A stretch of DNA of 64,000 nucleotides from Oegoconia quadripuncta (GCA_949316235.1 OX438758.1:12185731-12249730), one strand, 5' to 3'; numbered from the stretch's first letter, positions 1 to 10,673 are shown. The notes: generated from the letters alone by a model not told the origin. Program-made: numbers and translations.

Positions 1-1135
1 TAAAGGCTACATAAAGAATAAATGAAAATAACAAATTCTAATCTCCAAGTTGTTGTTCACGTATGCTGTATGGACAGAGTTCCCTTTGCTTCCATAATTG
101 TAAAGATTAGGCGAGAAATTCTATTATTCCTTTCTAATAGTTAATTAATTTAATTTCTAATAGTTAATTGTGATCCATATCCTAACCTTCTAATAAATAA
201 TTAATCTTTTGTCTTATTAATACTTCAACTTTTTTAAATGATTTGATATTGCACCAAATTTATTCGTTTCTATACCTACGTAGGTATTATAATTATGAGA
301 ATACATGCGCATAATTCCCTCGGGTCCCAACGGATTAGCGTCAGACTTCACCTGAAAGCGTTTTGAATTTTAAAGGGTAGAACACCCTGCCCAAAATCAT
401 ACACTGCTCTCCGCAATATAAATCATCGTAGTTGTTTTTTACACGGACACGTTTTTAAGAAAACCTATCAACAAAAGACAAATTTTGCTCTACGTTAGAC
501 TATAATAAATGGTATATCTGTATTCAATTTAATATCACATTACCTATAGATGGGTCAGGCAGTCTATATTGAACTACAATTTTACAAAAGCCAAAACAGG
601 CTATTTCCTTAATGAACATTTCCATTTTTTCAGTTTACTGCCACCACACCAGTTTACTCGATAAAGGTAAACAACAATACTAGACGTACCAACGTCCACA
701 ATGGGAAAGTCAATATAAATTGATAGGTAACGGCCGGCGGCTGCAAGGTAACCAAAACACTACCTGTACCTATAAGGCGGTCTCGCTGGGTTCACAATCG
801 ATAGCATCGTGCGATCAGCTTACACTGGTAGTTTATGGTATGGTATGGTATACTTTACCAAGTTCCAGTTGTTTTCCGTCAAGTCAGTAACCTTTAGTTT
901 GCGTAACCGGTTATCTTTAGAGCGGGATCCCCATCCGGTTGTCTTTGCTACGAGTACCTACGTTTATGGTTGATTTTTAAAGCGCTCATCCGTCGTCCAT
1001 CCACAGACAGAAAGACGAAGCAACATTCAGTTGGTGAACGAGTAGCTGCACTATTAATAGTTTCATATTAAGGGAAAGCTATTTAAATCGTCAACGACTA
1101 GTTCATTCACAAGAGTACTAGGCACCATTCGTACA
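1..1135. other. AT-rich intergenic DNA, nothing recognised
   Basis: No convincing coding region or known repeat. The only local pattern is a short run of TATGG-type repeats near 835-850. The stretch ends at the A that flanks the Helitron 5' terminus. Confidence 0.4.
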
Positions 1136-1439
1136 TCTAAATATATAAAGGAAGAAACTGACTGACTGACTGACTGACTGACTGACTGACATATCAACGC
1201 ACAGGCCAAACCGCTGGGTCTAGAGTTTCCAAATTTGGCACGTAGGTTCCTTACGAGGTCTAGGGGAGCACTAAGAAAGGATTTTTCAAAATTCACCCTT
1301 TAAGGGGGTGAAACAGGGGTGGGAAATTTGTATGAAGAAACAGTATAACTTGGACATTTCGACTATTTTCGACTCGAAACTTCGCAAGAGTACTCCTAGG
1401 AACAAATAAGCTAATACGTGTTTTGAGATTTTTCGAAAA

Positions 1440-1965
1440 ACAACCCCCTGGGTTGTGAAATGGGGGTTAAAACCGTAAAATCGATATTGGTGTCGTTATT
1501 TAGGTTTTATGGGATGTTGATTTTGAAAATGACATTTATTTTAAGCCAACCCTCTAGGGGTGAGATAGGGGTGGGGGATGATACCAAAAAAGTCTATATT
1601 GGTGTCGTTATTTAGGTTTTTTGGGACGTTGATTGCGAAAATGACATTTATTTTGAAGCTAACCCCTTGTGGTTAGACAATGCGATAAGGGTGAGTTGAG
1701 ATTTTTCGAAAAACAGCCCCCTGGGGTGTGAAATGGGGGTTGAAACCATAAAATCGATATTGGTGTCGTTATTTAGGTTTTTTGGGATGTTGATTATGAA
1801 AATGACATTTATTTTAAGCCAACCCTCTAGGGGTGAGATAGAGGTGGGGGATGATACCAAAAAAGTCTATATTGGTGTCGTTATTTAGGTTTTTTGGGAC
1901 GTTGATTGCGAAAATGACATTTATTTTGAAGCTAACCCCTTACGGGTTGCGATAGTGGCAGGGGT
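1440..1965. repeat. Tandem blocks inside the Helitron
   Basis: A block of about 100-120 bases containing GGTGTCGTTATTTAGG, then a GGGATGTTGATT-type segment, then AAAATGACATTTATTTT, recurs several times here and again at about 2750-3000. The copies differ by a few percent. This is an internal Helitron expansion, not coding sequence. Confidence 0.7.
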
Positions 1966-1987
1966 TAAAATCACAAATTCAAATTGG

Positions 1988-2283
1988 TGTCGAAGTCGAA
2001 GAGTCAAAGTCGAAGGCTCAAAGTCGAAGACTCAAAGTCGAAGGCTCAAAGTCAAAGGCTCAAAGACGAAGGCTCAAATTCGAAGGCTCAAAGTCGAAGG
2101 CTGAAAGTCGAAGGCTCAAAGTCGAAGGCTAAAAGTCGAAGACTCAAAGTCGAAGACTCAAAGTCGAAAGCTCAAAGTCGAAGGCTCAAAGTCGAAGGCT
2201 TAAAATCGAAGGCTCAAAGACGAAGGCTCAAAGTCGAAGGCTCAAAGTCGAAGACTCAAAGTCGAAGACTCAAAGTCGAAAAG
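1988..2283. repeat. 14-bp minisatellite (GAAGGCTCAAAGTC)n
   Basis: About 20 tandem copies of a 14-base unit with consensus GAAGGCTCAAAGTC; variants have GAGACTC or GGCTAAA. The 14-base period keeps a reading frame open for 100 codons as a 14-residue repeat, but this is a by-product of the repeat. Confidence 0.9.
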
Positions 2284-2285
2284 TA

Positions 2286-2525
2286 AAATTCATAGTCAAA
2301 GTCATGTCAAAGTCATAGTCAAAATCATAGTCAAAGTCATAGTCATAGGCAAAGTCAAAGTCATAGTCAAAGTCATAGTCAAAGTCATAGTCAAAGCCAT
2401 AGTCAATGTCAAAGTCATAGTCAAAGTCATAGTCAAAGTCAAAGTCGTAGTCAATGTCATAGTCGAAGTCATAGTCAAAGTCATAGTTAAAGTTTTAGTC
2501 AAAGTCATAGTCATAGTCAAAGGGG
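2286..2525. repeat. 12-bp minisatellite (AGTCATAGTCAA)n
   Basis: About 20 copies of a 12-base unit with consensus AGTCATAGTCAA, directly after the 14-bp array. The two units share the AGTC core, so one array may have grown from the other. Read on the minus strand it gives a Thr-Met-Thr-Leu repeat, which I regard as meaningless. Confidence 0.9.
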
Positions 2526-3004
2526 TGAATAGAATTTCCAAATTTGGCACGTAGATTCCTTACGAGGTCTAGGGGAGCACTAAGAAAGGATTTTTCAAAA
2601 CTCACCCTTTAAGGGGGTGAAACAGGAGTGGGAAGTTTGTATGAAGAAACAGTATAGCTTGGACATTTCGACTATTTTCGAATCGAAACTTCGCAAGAGT
2701 ACTCCTAGGAACAAATAAGCTAATTACGTGTTTTGAGATTTTTCGAATTCAACCCCCTGGGTTGTGAAAGGGGGGTTAAAACCATAAAATCGATATTGGT
2801 GTCGTTATTTAGGTTTTATGGGATGTTGATTATGAAAATGACATTTATTTTAAGTTAACCCTCTAGGGTTGAGATAGGGGTGGGGGTTGATACCAAAAAA
2901 GTCAATATTGGTGTCATTATTTAGGTTTTTTGGGACGTTGATTACGAAAATGCCATTTGTTTTGAAGCTAACCCCTTGGGGTTAGAGAATGAGATAAGGG
3001 TGAG

Positions 3005-3460
3005 TTGAACACTTTGAACCCACCGGGTATGCCATATCACAGACTTTTACTACGTGTGGGTGCACCGGTTATGTTATTGAGAAATTTAAAGCCACCCAAA
3101 CTTTGTAACGGTACTAGGTTGCAAGTCAAGGCTTTGCACCGGAACGTAGTGGAGGCCACTATTTTAACAGGACCTGCTCAGGGAGAAACAGTGTTTGTAC
3201 CGCGTATTCCATTAATACCAAATGATCTTCCCTTTGAATTCAAAAGGCTTCAGTTTCAACTAAAGGTCTGTTTTGCCATGACAATAAATAAGTCGCAGGG
3301 GCAAACTCTCAAATTCGCCGGAGTAGACCTACGACAGGACTGTTTCTCTCACGGTCAGTTCTATGTGGCATGCTCCCGTGTAAGTTCACCTCAAAGTTTG
3401 GTTCTATTGCTACCACCTTCAAACATGGCAAAAAATGTTGTTTATAAGGAAGTACTTTAA
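3005..3460 (+). pseudogene. Helitron PIF1-like helicase, C-terminal fragment
   Basis: An open frame of about 150 codons ending in TAA at 3460. It has the C-terminal motifs of the PIF1-type (superfamily 1) helicase that Helitrons encode downstream of their rolling-circle Rep domain. Visible are GAPVMLLRNL (residues 19-28), CNGTRL (34-39), FAMTINKSQGQT (90-101) and GQFYVACSR (117-125), the last two matching helicase motifs V and VI. The segment is not preceded by an ATG in frame (the first is at 3029), and the Walker A and B parts are missing, as is the Rep domain, so it is a remnant. It lies 250 bases before the Helitron 3' end, as expected for this family. Confidence 0.85.
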
Positions 3461-3971
3461 TAAATATAAACTACTTACTTTAATAAATATAAAGTAGTTT
3501 AATAAATAGAAAGATCTTTTAATGGATCCATGTCTTAATTCATTTACCTGGCAAAACATCAACATGGTTCCACATACCTGTTATCTGCCCAGGGTCTTTT
3601 CCTGTTTGAGATAAACTCTACATGGTAATTTTTCTGCTGAATGTATTCCCGTGGGAAAGTAATAAAGTGTTGATTCATGTAGTCTACGCGGACGAAGTCG
3701 CGGGCAGCTGCTAGTAAAATCATAAATACCCACCTACACTCTTATTTATTAAGAGTAGATAGACTTGCTAGAGTCAATCCTCTCAAACGGTTTATAGTCC
3801 AGAGCGAACGATTTTTACTTCCGTTAGTCTTACAGTTCCTATTTTTTGCAAATCTATACAGTATCTGTAAGTGATAGGACAAAAAATATTTCGGTAGACT
3901 GATTTAGCATTCAGAGCTCAGCTGCTGCAGATTCAGTGATAAAACGAACAATTTTAAGTTCTCTGTAGTAC

Positions 3972-4207
3972 CTAATATAACTAATATTATAAATGCGCAA
4001 GTTTGGATGTTTGTTTGTTGCTCAATCACGGCGAAACGGATGAACGGATGAGGATGAAATTTGGTATATAGGTAGAACATACCCTGGATCTTAATCCATA
4101 AAGACATAGGATATGTTTTATCCCGATAAAGTGAGTAGTTTCCACGGGATAAACAAATTTCCGCGATAAAGTTTTTCCACGCAGCGAAACCGCGGGCGGA
4201 AAGCTAG
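3972..4207 (+). mobile_element. Short Helitron, Lep1-like
   Basis: Contains the 5' core CTAATATTATAAATGCG, the internal GGCGAAACGGATGAACGGAT segment and the 3' end GGCGGAAAGCTAG followed by T. It is non-autonomous. The 5' terminal bases have drifted (CC for TC). Confidence 0.75.
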
Positions 4208-5035
4208 TCAATAATAAAACGTCTTGTTTTAAGTAGTAAAATTGATCTTTTTTGGAAAATGTATATTTTTTTATGTCATCTCATTAGCTATTTTGACTTA
4301 GAATTAAAGTTCAATAACGGTTTAATTCATTTCGTAGATTTTGATCTTGAAAGTTTGTATGGATGGAATACCGCGAATCGTCAGTTCAATAGCTTGCTCA
4401 TTAGGCCAAGGAGGCGGCTCAATTAAAATAGATTTTATTGAGTCTACATTTTACAAAATGGATTACTTCATTAGATTCGCCAAATCACCATTTAATTCTC
4501 CTCGCACAATGTGGAACGCAACATGTGCCAATTTCGACTTTCGACAGATGTATATTTTTACGTGACTATATCCGACCTGTACATAATACCGACGATAAAC
4601 AGTTAAGACATGCAAGTAATCTGTGTAAAGGCCAAGACACAATAGCGGTTGCGATTTATCAGACTCTACCACGGAGCTAAATATGAATGTGATAGTAGGC
4701 CTACAGACGCCACAGATAATGCTAGCCCTATTGTTCATGCAAACCGTTCCCGCTATGTAGTGTCAGACAGCGAGCGGGACAACATCGTGACCGCAGCTCG
4801 GGGCTTGTGTATTTCAGTTGCGCTGTTGTCGGTCTGTCTGTCCTCACTTACATTTTACAACTAAAATACACACGCGGCGCTGAGGTCACAACTGATGTCA
4901 CGCTATCGTTCTATCAGTGTTACTTGCACGCATCGCATATTTAATTTGCGCGCATCGCGGCCGATAGTAGTCGCGCGCAAATTTTGGACCTTCACTACCT
5001 GGGTAAAATAATAAGCGCCCATATGCGACTGTCAC
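4208..5035. other. Intergenic, nothing recognised
   Basis: No supported gene. Short open frames on both strands lack any recognisable motif. A GC-rich patch with several GCGCGC runs sits at 4925-4985, resembling the GCGCGCGAC patches at 5670 and 50440. Confidence 0.3.
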
Positions 5036-5039
5036 TAAA

Positions 5040-5185
5040 CAAAGTTACATACGTCACGACCTTTGTCCCAAATGGGGTGGTCAGAGATAATCCAAACATA
5101 ATCATTTGGGTGTTACAAACATTAAAAGTTTAATGCTTGAAACAACATCCACGGTTCACCTTACGAAATATACAGAAATGGGCAA
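5040..5185 (+). repeat. Dispersed repeat, GTCACGACC family
   Basis: Shares the order GTCACGACCTTTRTCCC, CCAAACA, TTAATGCTTGAAAC and AAATATACAGAAA with 15640-15880 (inverted), 34620-34840 (inverted), 49994-50110, 58660-58890 and 62120-62330. I do not know the class; some copies continue into a CTTTTACGACACCCACGG-type segment that looks like a retroelement tail. Confidence 0.6.
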
Positions 5186-5586
5186 GTACATATACTTTAC
5201 AATACCCACAGGAAGAGGTTAGCTCTATTTAGTAGTTTGCGTAAACTAAGGGTGGGAACCGTTTTATAAGATTTACATATTCTAATTTTGTTAATTCGTT
5301 TGTAGTTCATGTGAGTTACAGTGATAGGATCGAGGAGTTGGGATCGATCCGTGTCCCAAAATCAGAATACTTCGATATTGGCGATATTGTAATGTACGAA
5401 TTCAATATTCTAGTCGGAAGATTTAACTGTCTCCCAAAAGGGCAACAAACAATCTAGACATTCGATTCGGCTCGATATCGAATCTTTCGACATGAAAACG
5501 CATGACTGACTGCAATAATTCCGACGACAATGCAAACAATGCGTAGCGAATACTTCTAAATAGAGCGAAAACTTGGAGTAGCATGA

Positions 5587-5686
5587 TACGCGCAATAAAC
5601 GTTTATGCCGCGCGAGATAATATTTGTCCTACTCATTCGTTTGGACGAAATATACAACCATCCCAGTCTCACGTCGCGTCGCGCGC
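5587..5686. repeat. Dispersed repeat shared with 50440-50600
   Basis: An AAACGTTTATG segment, then GCGCGAGATAATAT, CTCATTCGTTTGGACGAAATAT and GCGCGCGAC are found in the opposite orientation at 50440-50600. Family unknown. Confidence 0.5.
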
Positions 5687-6004
5687 GACAAACGATGTCA
5701 TGCCACGGGGGTAGGACACCTTATAAATTGTGGCTTCTATTTTCACAAATAATTATTTCATAAAAGAACTTCAGTGGATAATATGGAAAAAAAATCGCAA
5801 CCTAGTAATAGTCATTGTGAGCTAGCCTTAATGTATAGTTCACAATGACAAACGATGTCATGCCACGGGGGTAGGACACCTTATAAATTGTGGCTTCTAT
5901 TTTTACAAATTATTATTTAACAAAAGAACTTTACACTGTGGATAATATGGAAAAAAAATCGCAACCTAGCAATAGTCATTGTGAGCTAGCCTTAATGTGT
6001 AGTT
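5687..6004 (+). repeat. 160-bp direct tandem duplication
   Basis: A unit starting GACAAACGATGTCATGCCAC and ending near TAATGTRTAGTT occurs at 5687-5846 and again at 5847-6004 with only a few differences. The start of the unit also matches the 50440-50600 repeat. Confidence 0.9.
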
Positions 6005-6740
6005 TCATTACTAGGTCAGTGCATTGACCAAGACTAAATAGATGCTTTCTAAAGATCGCCTTCTTGAGCGGTACACTCGGTATTATGGTAATAATGAGGT
6101 TGTGCAGGTTAAAAAGCGTTTATTGAGCGCTTATATAGGTCAACGAATAAATTATGCGACATTTAGTTATTACCGGAAAACCCGAGTAAACAATGGAGTC
6201 GAATAGTTGACCCGGCAAAAATTGGCAAATCAACCAACTACCTACAAAACAATCATTATCGTCATAGTATCTTACAACTAATCACATACTATTTAGGACT
6301 ATTACTGCAACATGAGATATGAGACGAAAATATGAGTGAACATAAAAAAATACATACAAACATAGAACCTCCTCCATATTGGGATCGGATAAATACTGTG
6401 ACACATAGGCCTAGAACAGTAGGCTATGCATAAATTATACATTACATATTTTTACGTTGATTATGATAATAGTTGCCTAAACCTACTGACACAATTTTTA
6501 GAGCAGAACCAGTGTAATAAAGAGCACCTGGTTACGTAAAGCCCAAGAGCGTTATTCGGTTGAGCAGCGCTTGACTTAATCACACCTGATAATATGCGAA
6601 GATGAGGCCGATACTTCACCGGGACGGAAAATGAACAAGCGAGCTCTGTACCTGCAGTATTTCTTGCAACGTTCGAGTAAAATCTTGCATGTGATTTTTT
6701 ATCCTCTTCTGGGTATTCAATCGAGCTGAAACTTGGTAAT
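6005..6740. other. Intergenic, nothing recognised
   Basis: AT-rich, no gene seen. A SINE A 3'-like scrap (CACCTGAT, GATGAGGCCGA) occurs near 6583-6615. Confidence 0.3.
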
Positions 6741-6743
6741 ATA

Positions 6744-6898
6744 TACAGGGTGAAATTTAATTCGTGTAATTTTTGTTAACTAGTGACTCCACTCCTGATT
6801 ACGAACAACTTTCCACTAGGAGCCATAGGCGAATACGATCAAAAAAATTATCGATTACCCATACAAAGTAAACCATTCTGAAATCACCTTTAGTATGG
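6744..6898 (+). mobile_element. Partial foldback MITE, ACAGGGTGAA family
   Basis: Starts ACAGGGTGAAATTTAATTCG, then GACTCCACTCCTGATTACGA. Fuller copies lie at 31548-31890 and 41085-41348. The right half is missing, replaced by a SINE B scrap (6900-6936). Confidence 0.65.
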
Positions 6899-6899
6899 A

Positions 6900-7045
6900 A
6901 GTCCCCAACCCGCATTGGGCCAGCGTGGTGTACTATGGCCGACTTAAAAACACTGACTGTTAGGTGACCACAGGGCCCGCGTAGTGGATTATATGACTCA
7001 CACCGTCTCTCAGTGCGAGGAGGCAGACTGATGATGATGAACCAT
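6900..7045 (+). repeat. SINE tail fragments ending in TGATGATGA
   Basis: Begins with GTCCCCAACCCGCATTGGG, the body of SINE B, then continues as a SINE D-like segment (GTGACCACAGGGCCCGCG) and ends with TGATGATGATGA at 7029-7040. A mosaic of two SINE tails. Confidence 0.5.
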
Positions 7046-7402
7046 TTTATCAACAAACCAATTTCCGACCACCGTCTTTGCAATTGTTGTTTATAATAAT
7101 AGTTTGAGAAAAGACTACGAATATGCTGATTATAGAATAACTTAAGCATTAGGTAATTCGGTAATGTCATTAGAGGAAAGTTTTTGTCCTTGAAAGTTGT
7201 TACCCTTTCGGAATAACGCCCATAAAACAGAATCGTGCTTTAATGGATTCTCAGCGGGAAGTAAGTGACCTGCCATTATATGACATAATTCTACTAACAA
7301 ACTGATACATACGTAATAGAATAACTAGATGTCATGGCCAACGGCGGATCCAAAGGGTCACGATCCAGAAAAATTCGATGAAGCCTTCAGCCTTATTTAA
7401 AA

Positions 7403-7586
7403 CTAGCTTTCCGCCCGCGACTTCGTCCGCAAGGAAGATTTCATCAAAATCAGTTTAGAAAAAAAAATTCCCTATATTAATCCAGATCCTAATAGACGGC
7501 CGGCCGTATAGTCGTGAAAAAGTAACAAGCATACATACAGACATATACACTCACACAAACTTCCGCATTTATAATATTAGTTGGGA
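7403..7586 (-). mobile_element. Short Helitron, Lep1-like
   Basis: On the minus strand it begins TCCCAACTAATATTATAAATG (TC at 7586-7585) and ends GGCGGAAAGCTAG with CTAG at 7403-7406. It is flanked by A and T as Helitrons require. The LINE at 7587 is inserted exactly at its 5' border, and the LINE's target-site duplication repeats the Helitron's terminal 14 bases. Confidence 0.85.
7573..7586. repeat. Target-site duplication, left copy
   Basis: AATATTAGTTGGGA, identical to 9187-9200 after the poly(A) of the LINE. Confidence 0.85.
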
Positions 7587-9186
7587 TAAAGGGGAAGATG
7601 GGTCAAAATATGGTGGCATACAACGCGACGTATGGTTTTGTAACGCTGGACGTGGATGAGACAAGGAGAATGGGCATGCCCAAGTTTAGAACCCCTGCAA
7701 GCGACCCCATAGTAGTTACCGCCCGGTGCACGAGGGTAGGGCTGGAGGACAAGATTCTCAGTATGGCCGATACCATATCGGGAGTTCACGACGCCGAGAA
7801 AGCCTGGGAGGTACCACTTATTAAATGGGTCAACGGAGTGTGGAAAGACTACTTGGGTCGTAAACCACTTCAAAGTGGAGAAAGACATAGTAGTCACCAC
7901 CACAACCGAAGCGGCTAAAGATCTCAGGGAAAGACTGGCGAACCGGATGGGAGCAGACGCCAAAACCAAAGTGCGCACAATGGCCTCAGTCCTCGTAAAT
8001 GGAATCAGAGACTCCGAGAAGAGGACAGACGGAAGGCTCATAGTCGACGAGGCCCTAATGAACCACTTTGGTGCCATAGTTATGGCCTCACGTCTGACCG
8101 ACGCCAGGGAGATAATTCTCATCGGCGACATCAACCAGCTGCCGTACATTGACAGGGAAAATTTATTTAAGATGCAGTACAGTCGGCCAAACCTGGTAGC
8201 AACCATCAGCCATGAGCTGCTATGCACGCACAGGAATCCGCTGGATGTAGCATACGCCCTCAACGAAATCTATAGTGGCATATACTCTTCCAGTTCGCGG
8301 GTGCATTCCTTGAGGCTGGAACGGTTTACGGGCGCAGAGATACCCACCACCGCCCCGAATACTCTCTTCCTGGTTTATACCCAGGCGGAAAAAGAGATCC
8401 TCATAAATCAAGGATACGGGACGGGTATAGGGTCACGCGTTCTGACCATACACGAGGCTCAGGGACTGACATACGAGACGGTAAGGATCGTGCGTACCGC
8501 GACAGCCAGACTGCAGTTGCACAATAGCGTACAGCATGCTGTCGTGGCAGTGTCGCGTCACTCTGTCAGCTGTGTGTACTACGCGGATGACAGGGATGAT
8601 GCGATGGGCAGGTTTATGCAGCGGGCAACGGCTGCTTCGACGAAGAGCATTTTAGATTACAATCTGAAAATGGCAATACGCCATCGTGACACAGCGGTCG
8701 TGGAAAAGCTGAAAAGGTTTGGAGAGGGAGGAAGTCAGAACCTCCAATAACGAGGCACAGTCCATGACAAGCATACAAGATTACACAAGATTATTCTATC
8801 ACTGCCATTGTACTCACTCCCATAGTTAAAAAACGCACCTCCCCTTGAATTGTAATCAGTTGTAATCATCATAGAAATAAACAAATATTTAAAATTTTAC
8901 ATACCATAATTATATCGAGAATAGGAATAAGTAAAAATAATAATAATAAGAATATGACAAAGGGAAGATATGTGTGTATATGTATGTGTATATATATATG
9001 TATGTATATATGCATACATAAAGAACAAGAACTCACTGTTTTAGATTTAAGCATAGTCGTAGTCTTTAGAGTATAAAATGTAAAAAGAGACAAGTTAATT
9101 TATAAATTATATTTTTGTAAACAAGAGCACGGACCATGTGTCTGTGGAGATTTAAATTACTTTAAAAAAAAAAAAAAAAAAAAAAG
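7587..9186 (+). mobile_element. 5'-truncated R1-type LINE with helicase domain
   Basis: A retrotransposed 3' fragment bounded by a perfect 14-bp duplication (7573-7586 and 9187-9200). It holds the end of the ORF (to TAA at 8750), a 3' UTR of about 410 bases with a TATG/TATA microsatellite near 8970-9020, and a 22-base poly(A) (9164-9185). No reverse transcriptase is present because the 5' part was lost at insertion, as is common for LINEs. The R1 assignment is inference: I recall a 2015 report (Lazareva and colleagues) of insect R1 LINEs whose ORF2 ends in a tobamovirus-like SF1 helicase, and this copy fits that description. Confidence 0.8.
7598..8750 (+). pseudogene. Viral-type SF1 helicase domain of a LINE ORF2, frame-broken
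   Basis: Two overlapping open segments in different frames (7598-7918 and up to 8750) together cover a superfamily 1 helicase of the kind found in alphavirus-like plant RNA viruses (Pfam Viral_helicase1). The downstream segment shows motif II (IVDEA, near 8037-8051), motif III (GDINQLPY, near 8124-8147), HRNP, motif V (TIHEAQGLT, near 8445) and motif VI (HAVVAVSRH, near 8535). The break falls inside the Walker A loop (about 7836-7845): upstream bases read as WVNGV in one frame, and the GKTT codons lie in another, so the copy cannot make a complete ATPase. Neither segment has a true ATG start, consistent with a C-terminal domain of a longer LINE polyprotein. G+C is higher than in the flanks. 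It could instead be an integrated virus fragment, but the poly(A), 3' UTR and duplication favour a LINE. Confidence 0.8.
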
Positions 9187-9200
9187 AATATTAGTTGGGA
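9187..9200. repeat. Target-site duplication, right copy
   Basis: AATATTAGTTGGGA directly after the poly(A) and one G; identical to 7573-7586. Confidence 0.85.
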
Positions 9201-10325
9201 AGTTTATATAATTACTTTTTAATTAAAATTTTTATTGTTATTTTGGAGGTTGTCCAGACTGGACCTCAAGTATGTAAGCCCACGAAGGCTGGATCCACCC
9301 TCGTTGTCCCCCAACTTCATGATGAGATGATGTTAAACAAAGACTAACAATCATTGCGAAATAGATCAAGTATAAACGGTAACGAAGGTTTAACCTCTCA
9401 AGCAAGATAACACTCTTATGAAAATTTAGTGGTCACCGATCCAAGAACTGACCGCGCCAAATGTTACTGCGCGACTGCACTACGTCACGAGTGTTTTTCA
9501 CAAAATCCGAACAATGTAGTATTTCAGAAAATGACCGGACGCCTTCAAAGTAAACATTTGGGCTACGTGCTCGCCTATAAGATGAGATTGATTAATTTGT
9601 TTCGGATGACAATAGAGTTTTTTTGTTTTTTTTTTTTAAACCATACATAAAGAATACCGACCATAGACTAATTTTATCTAGGTATACTGACAAATGTTAC
9701 GGAATGGACGCTTACTTATGTGCATAATATTGATTCTGTTATATAACGTTCAAGTATTTTGTAACTACGAGTGAAATAATTACTTAACACAGTTGCACAT
9801 ATATTTCAAGAAATTAATGTCCCATTCACCCAGAAGCAAACCGTTAACGAATTTTAAAATAATTAATCTAAAGAAGAGCATCATGTTAAGCTGCTCTTTT
9901 ACTCTTGCGACAAAATGAGCACAACACACACTTGAGCTTTGCTGACCTCACTTGTTGAAGATGAGGCTGAAGGTGGAAGCGTGCTCTGGAGCAAGGACTG
10001 GTTACCTTACAATACGATGCCACAGACCTATTAGTACAAGCAGACGTGATGTTAAGCAGCGAGGACCGATGGAATCCCGTACAAGACTACATCAGTCATG
10101 AAGCGAAAGGCGGTTCGGAGACGGAGGTGCGTTTTACTTGTTTATTTGGCTTTATTATTAAGTAAATTACATGGTGTTAATTAAACAATGCCTCACAAAA
10201 CCGAGTGCACAGTTTGACTACGCGAGGTCGAGTCTCACAAAAAGCTATGTTACCTAGTTACAATGAGGATGTCGTCGTATGTATTGAATAAGCATTTCCT
10301 GCCCCTGTCTTACTTAAGTATAGGA
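9201..10325. other. Intergenic with SINE scraps
   Basis: No gene seen. A short match to the SINE D head (GCGACTGC, ACGAGTGTTTTTCAC) lies at 9470-9505 and a SINE A-like GATGAGGCTGAAGGTGGAAGC at 9961-9982. Homopolymer T at 9625-9637. Confidence 0.3.
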
Positions 10326-10329
10326 CATA

Positions 10330-10577
10330 ATCTACTACGCGGGCCCAGTGCGGATTAGTTGATTTGTGCCAGAGTAATGGCCATCTGACAGTCAGTGTTT
10401 TTAAGGACGTATAGTTTAGCGACTTATTCATTTGAAAACAAACGGGACCGGCTATTTAACTTGTCATCAAAAACAAGGAAAACACTCGTAATAAAATGCG
10501 ACTAGTGGTCGCCCATCTTGGCTATTCGAAAACGAATAGCGAATGCGACTGCGCCATGAGTGTTTCATGAGAACTGC
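10330..10577 (-). mobile_element. SINE D copy, 5S-headed family, deleted
   Basis: Read on the minus strand it matches 11579-11931 in order: the GAATAGCGAATGCGA-side head, the AAAACACTCGTA segment, then CTGACAGTCAGTG and GCGGGCCCAGTGCGG. The 5S-like core between head and body is deleted in this copy. Confidence 0.6.
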
Positions 10578-10673
10578 GGTTAGCAACAGCTTAAACTGTT
10601 TTCTTAACTTGCCATTACGACTTGAAAACAAATTGACGTGCCCTCTAAAACACGGAAACAATGGTATGAAAAT

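Larger units (their letters stand above)
1136..3714 (+). mobile_element. Helitron, internally deleted, about 2.6 kb
   Basis: The left end begins TC after a flanking A (1135), and the right end is CTAG (3711-3714) followed by T, the classic Helitron junction between A and T. Just inside the left end is a run of CTGA repeats (about 1158-1190). The right end carries a GC-rich stem (CGCG pairing with CGCG around a GACGAAGT loop, about 3687-3702) about 9 bases before CTAG. Inside lie two copies of a block with the AAGGGGGTGAAACAGG motif (1300s and 2600s), two minisatellites, and a C-terminal fragment of a Helitron helicase. The Rep domain and most of the helicase are absent, so the copy cannot move by itself. 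Assigning both ends to one element rests on the matching termini and the helicase next to the 3' end. Confidence 0.75.

Noticed and set aside
1981..2525. CRISPR-like array
   Set aside because: The units are contiguous 14-bp and 12-bp tandem repeats without spacers, in eukaryotic DNA.
1984..2550. Two repetitive protein frames (Ser/Lys/Arg-rich and Thr/Met/Leu-rich)
   Set aside because: They exist only because 14-bp and 12-bp tandem repeats lack stop codons in one frame.
7577..8263. 228-codon minus-strand frame across the helicase
   Set aside because: Antisense shadow of the helicase coding sequence.
7598..8750. Integrated RNA virus as source of the helicase
   Set aside because: The 3' UTR, poly(A) and 14-bp duplication fit LINE insertion, and no other viral domain is present; not fully excluded.
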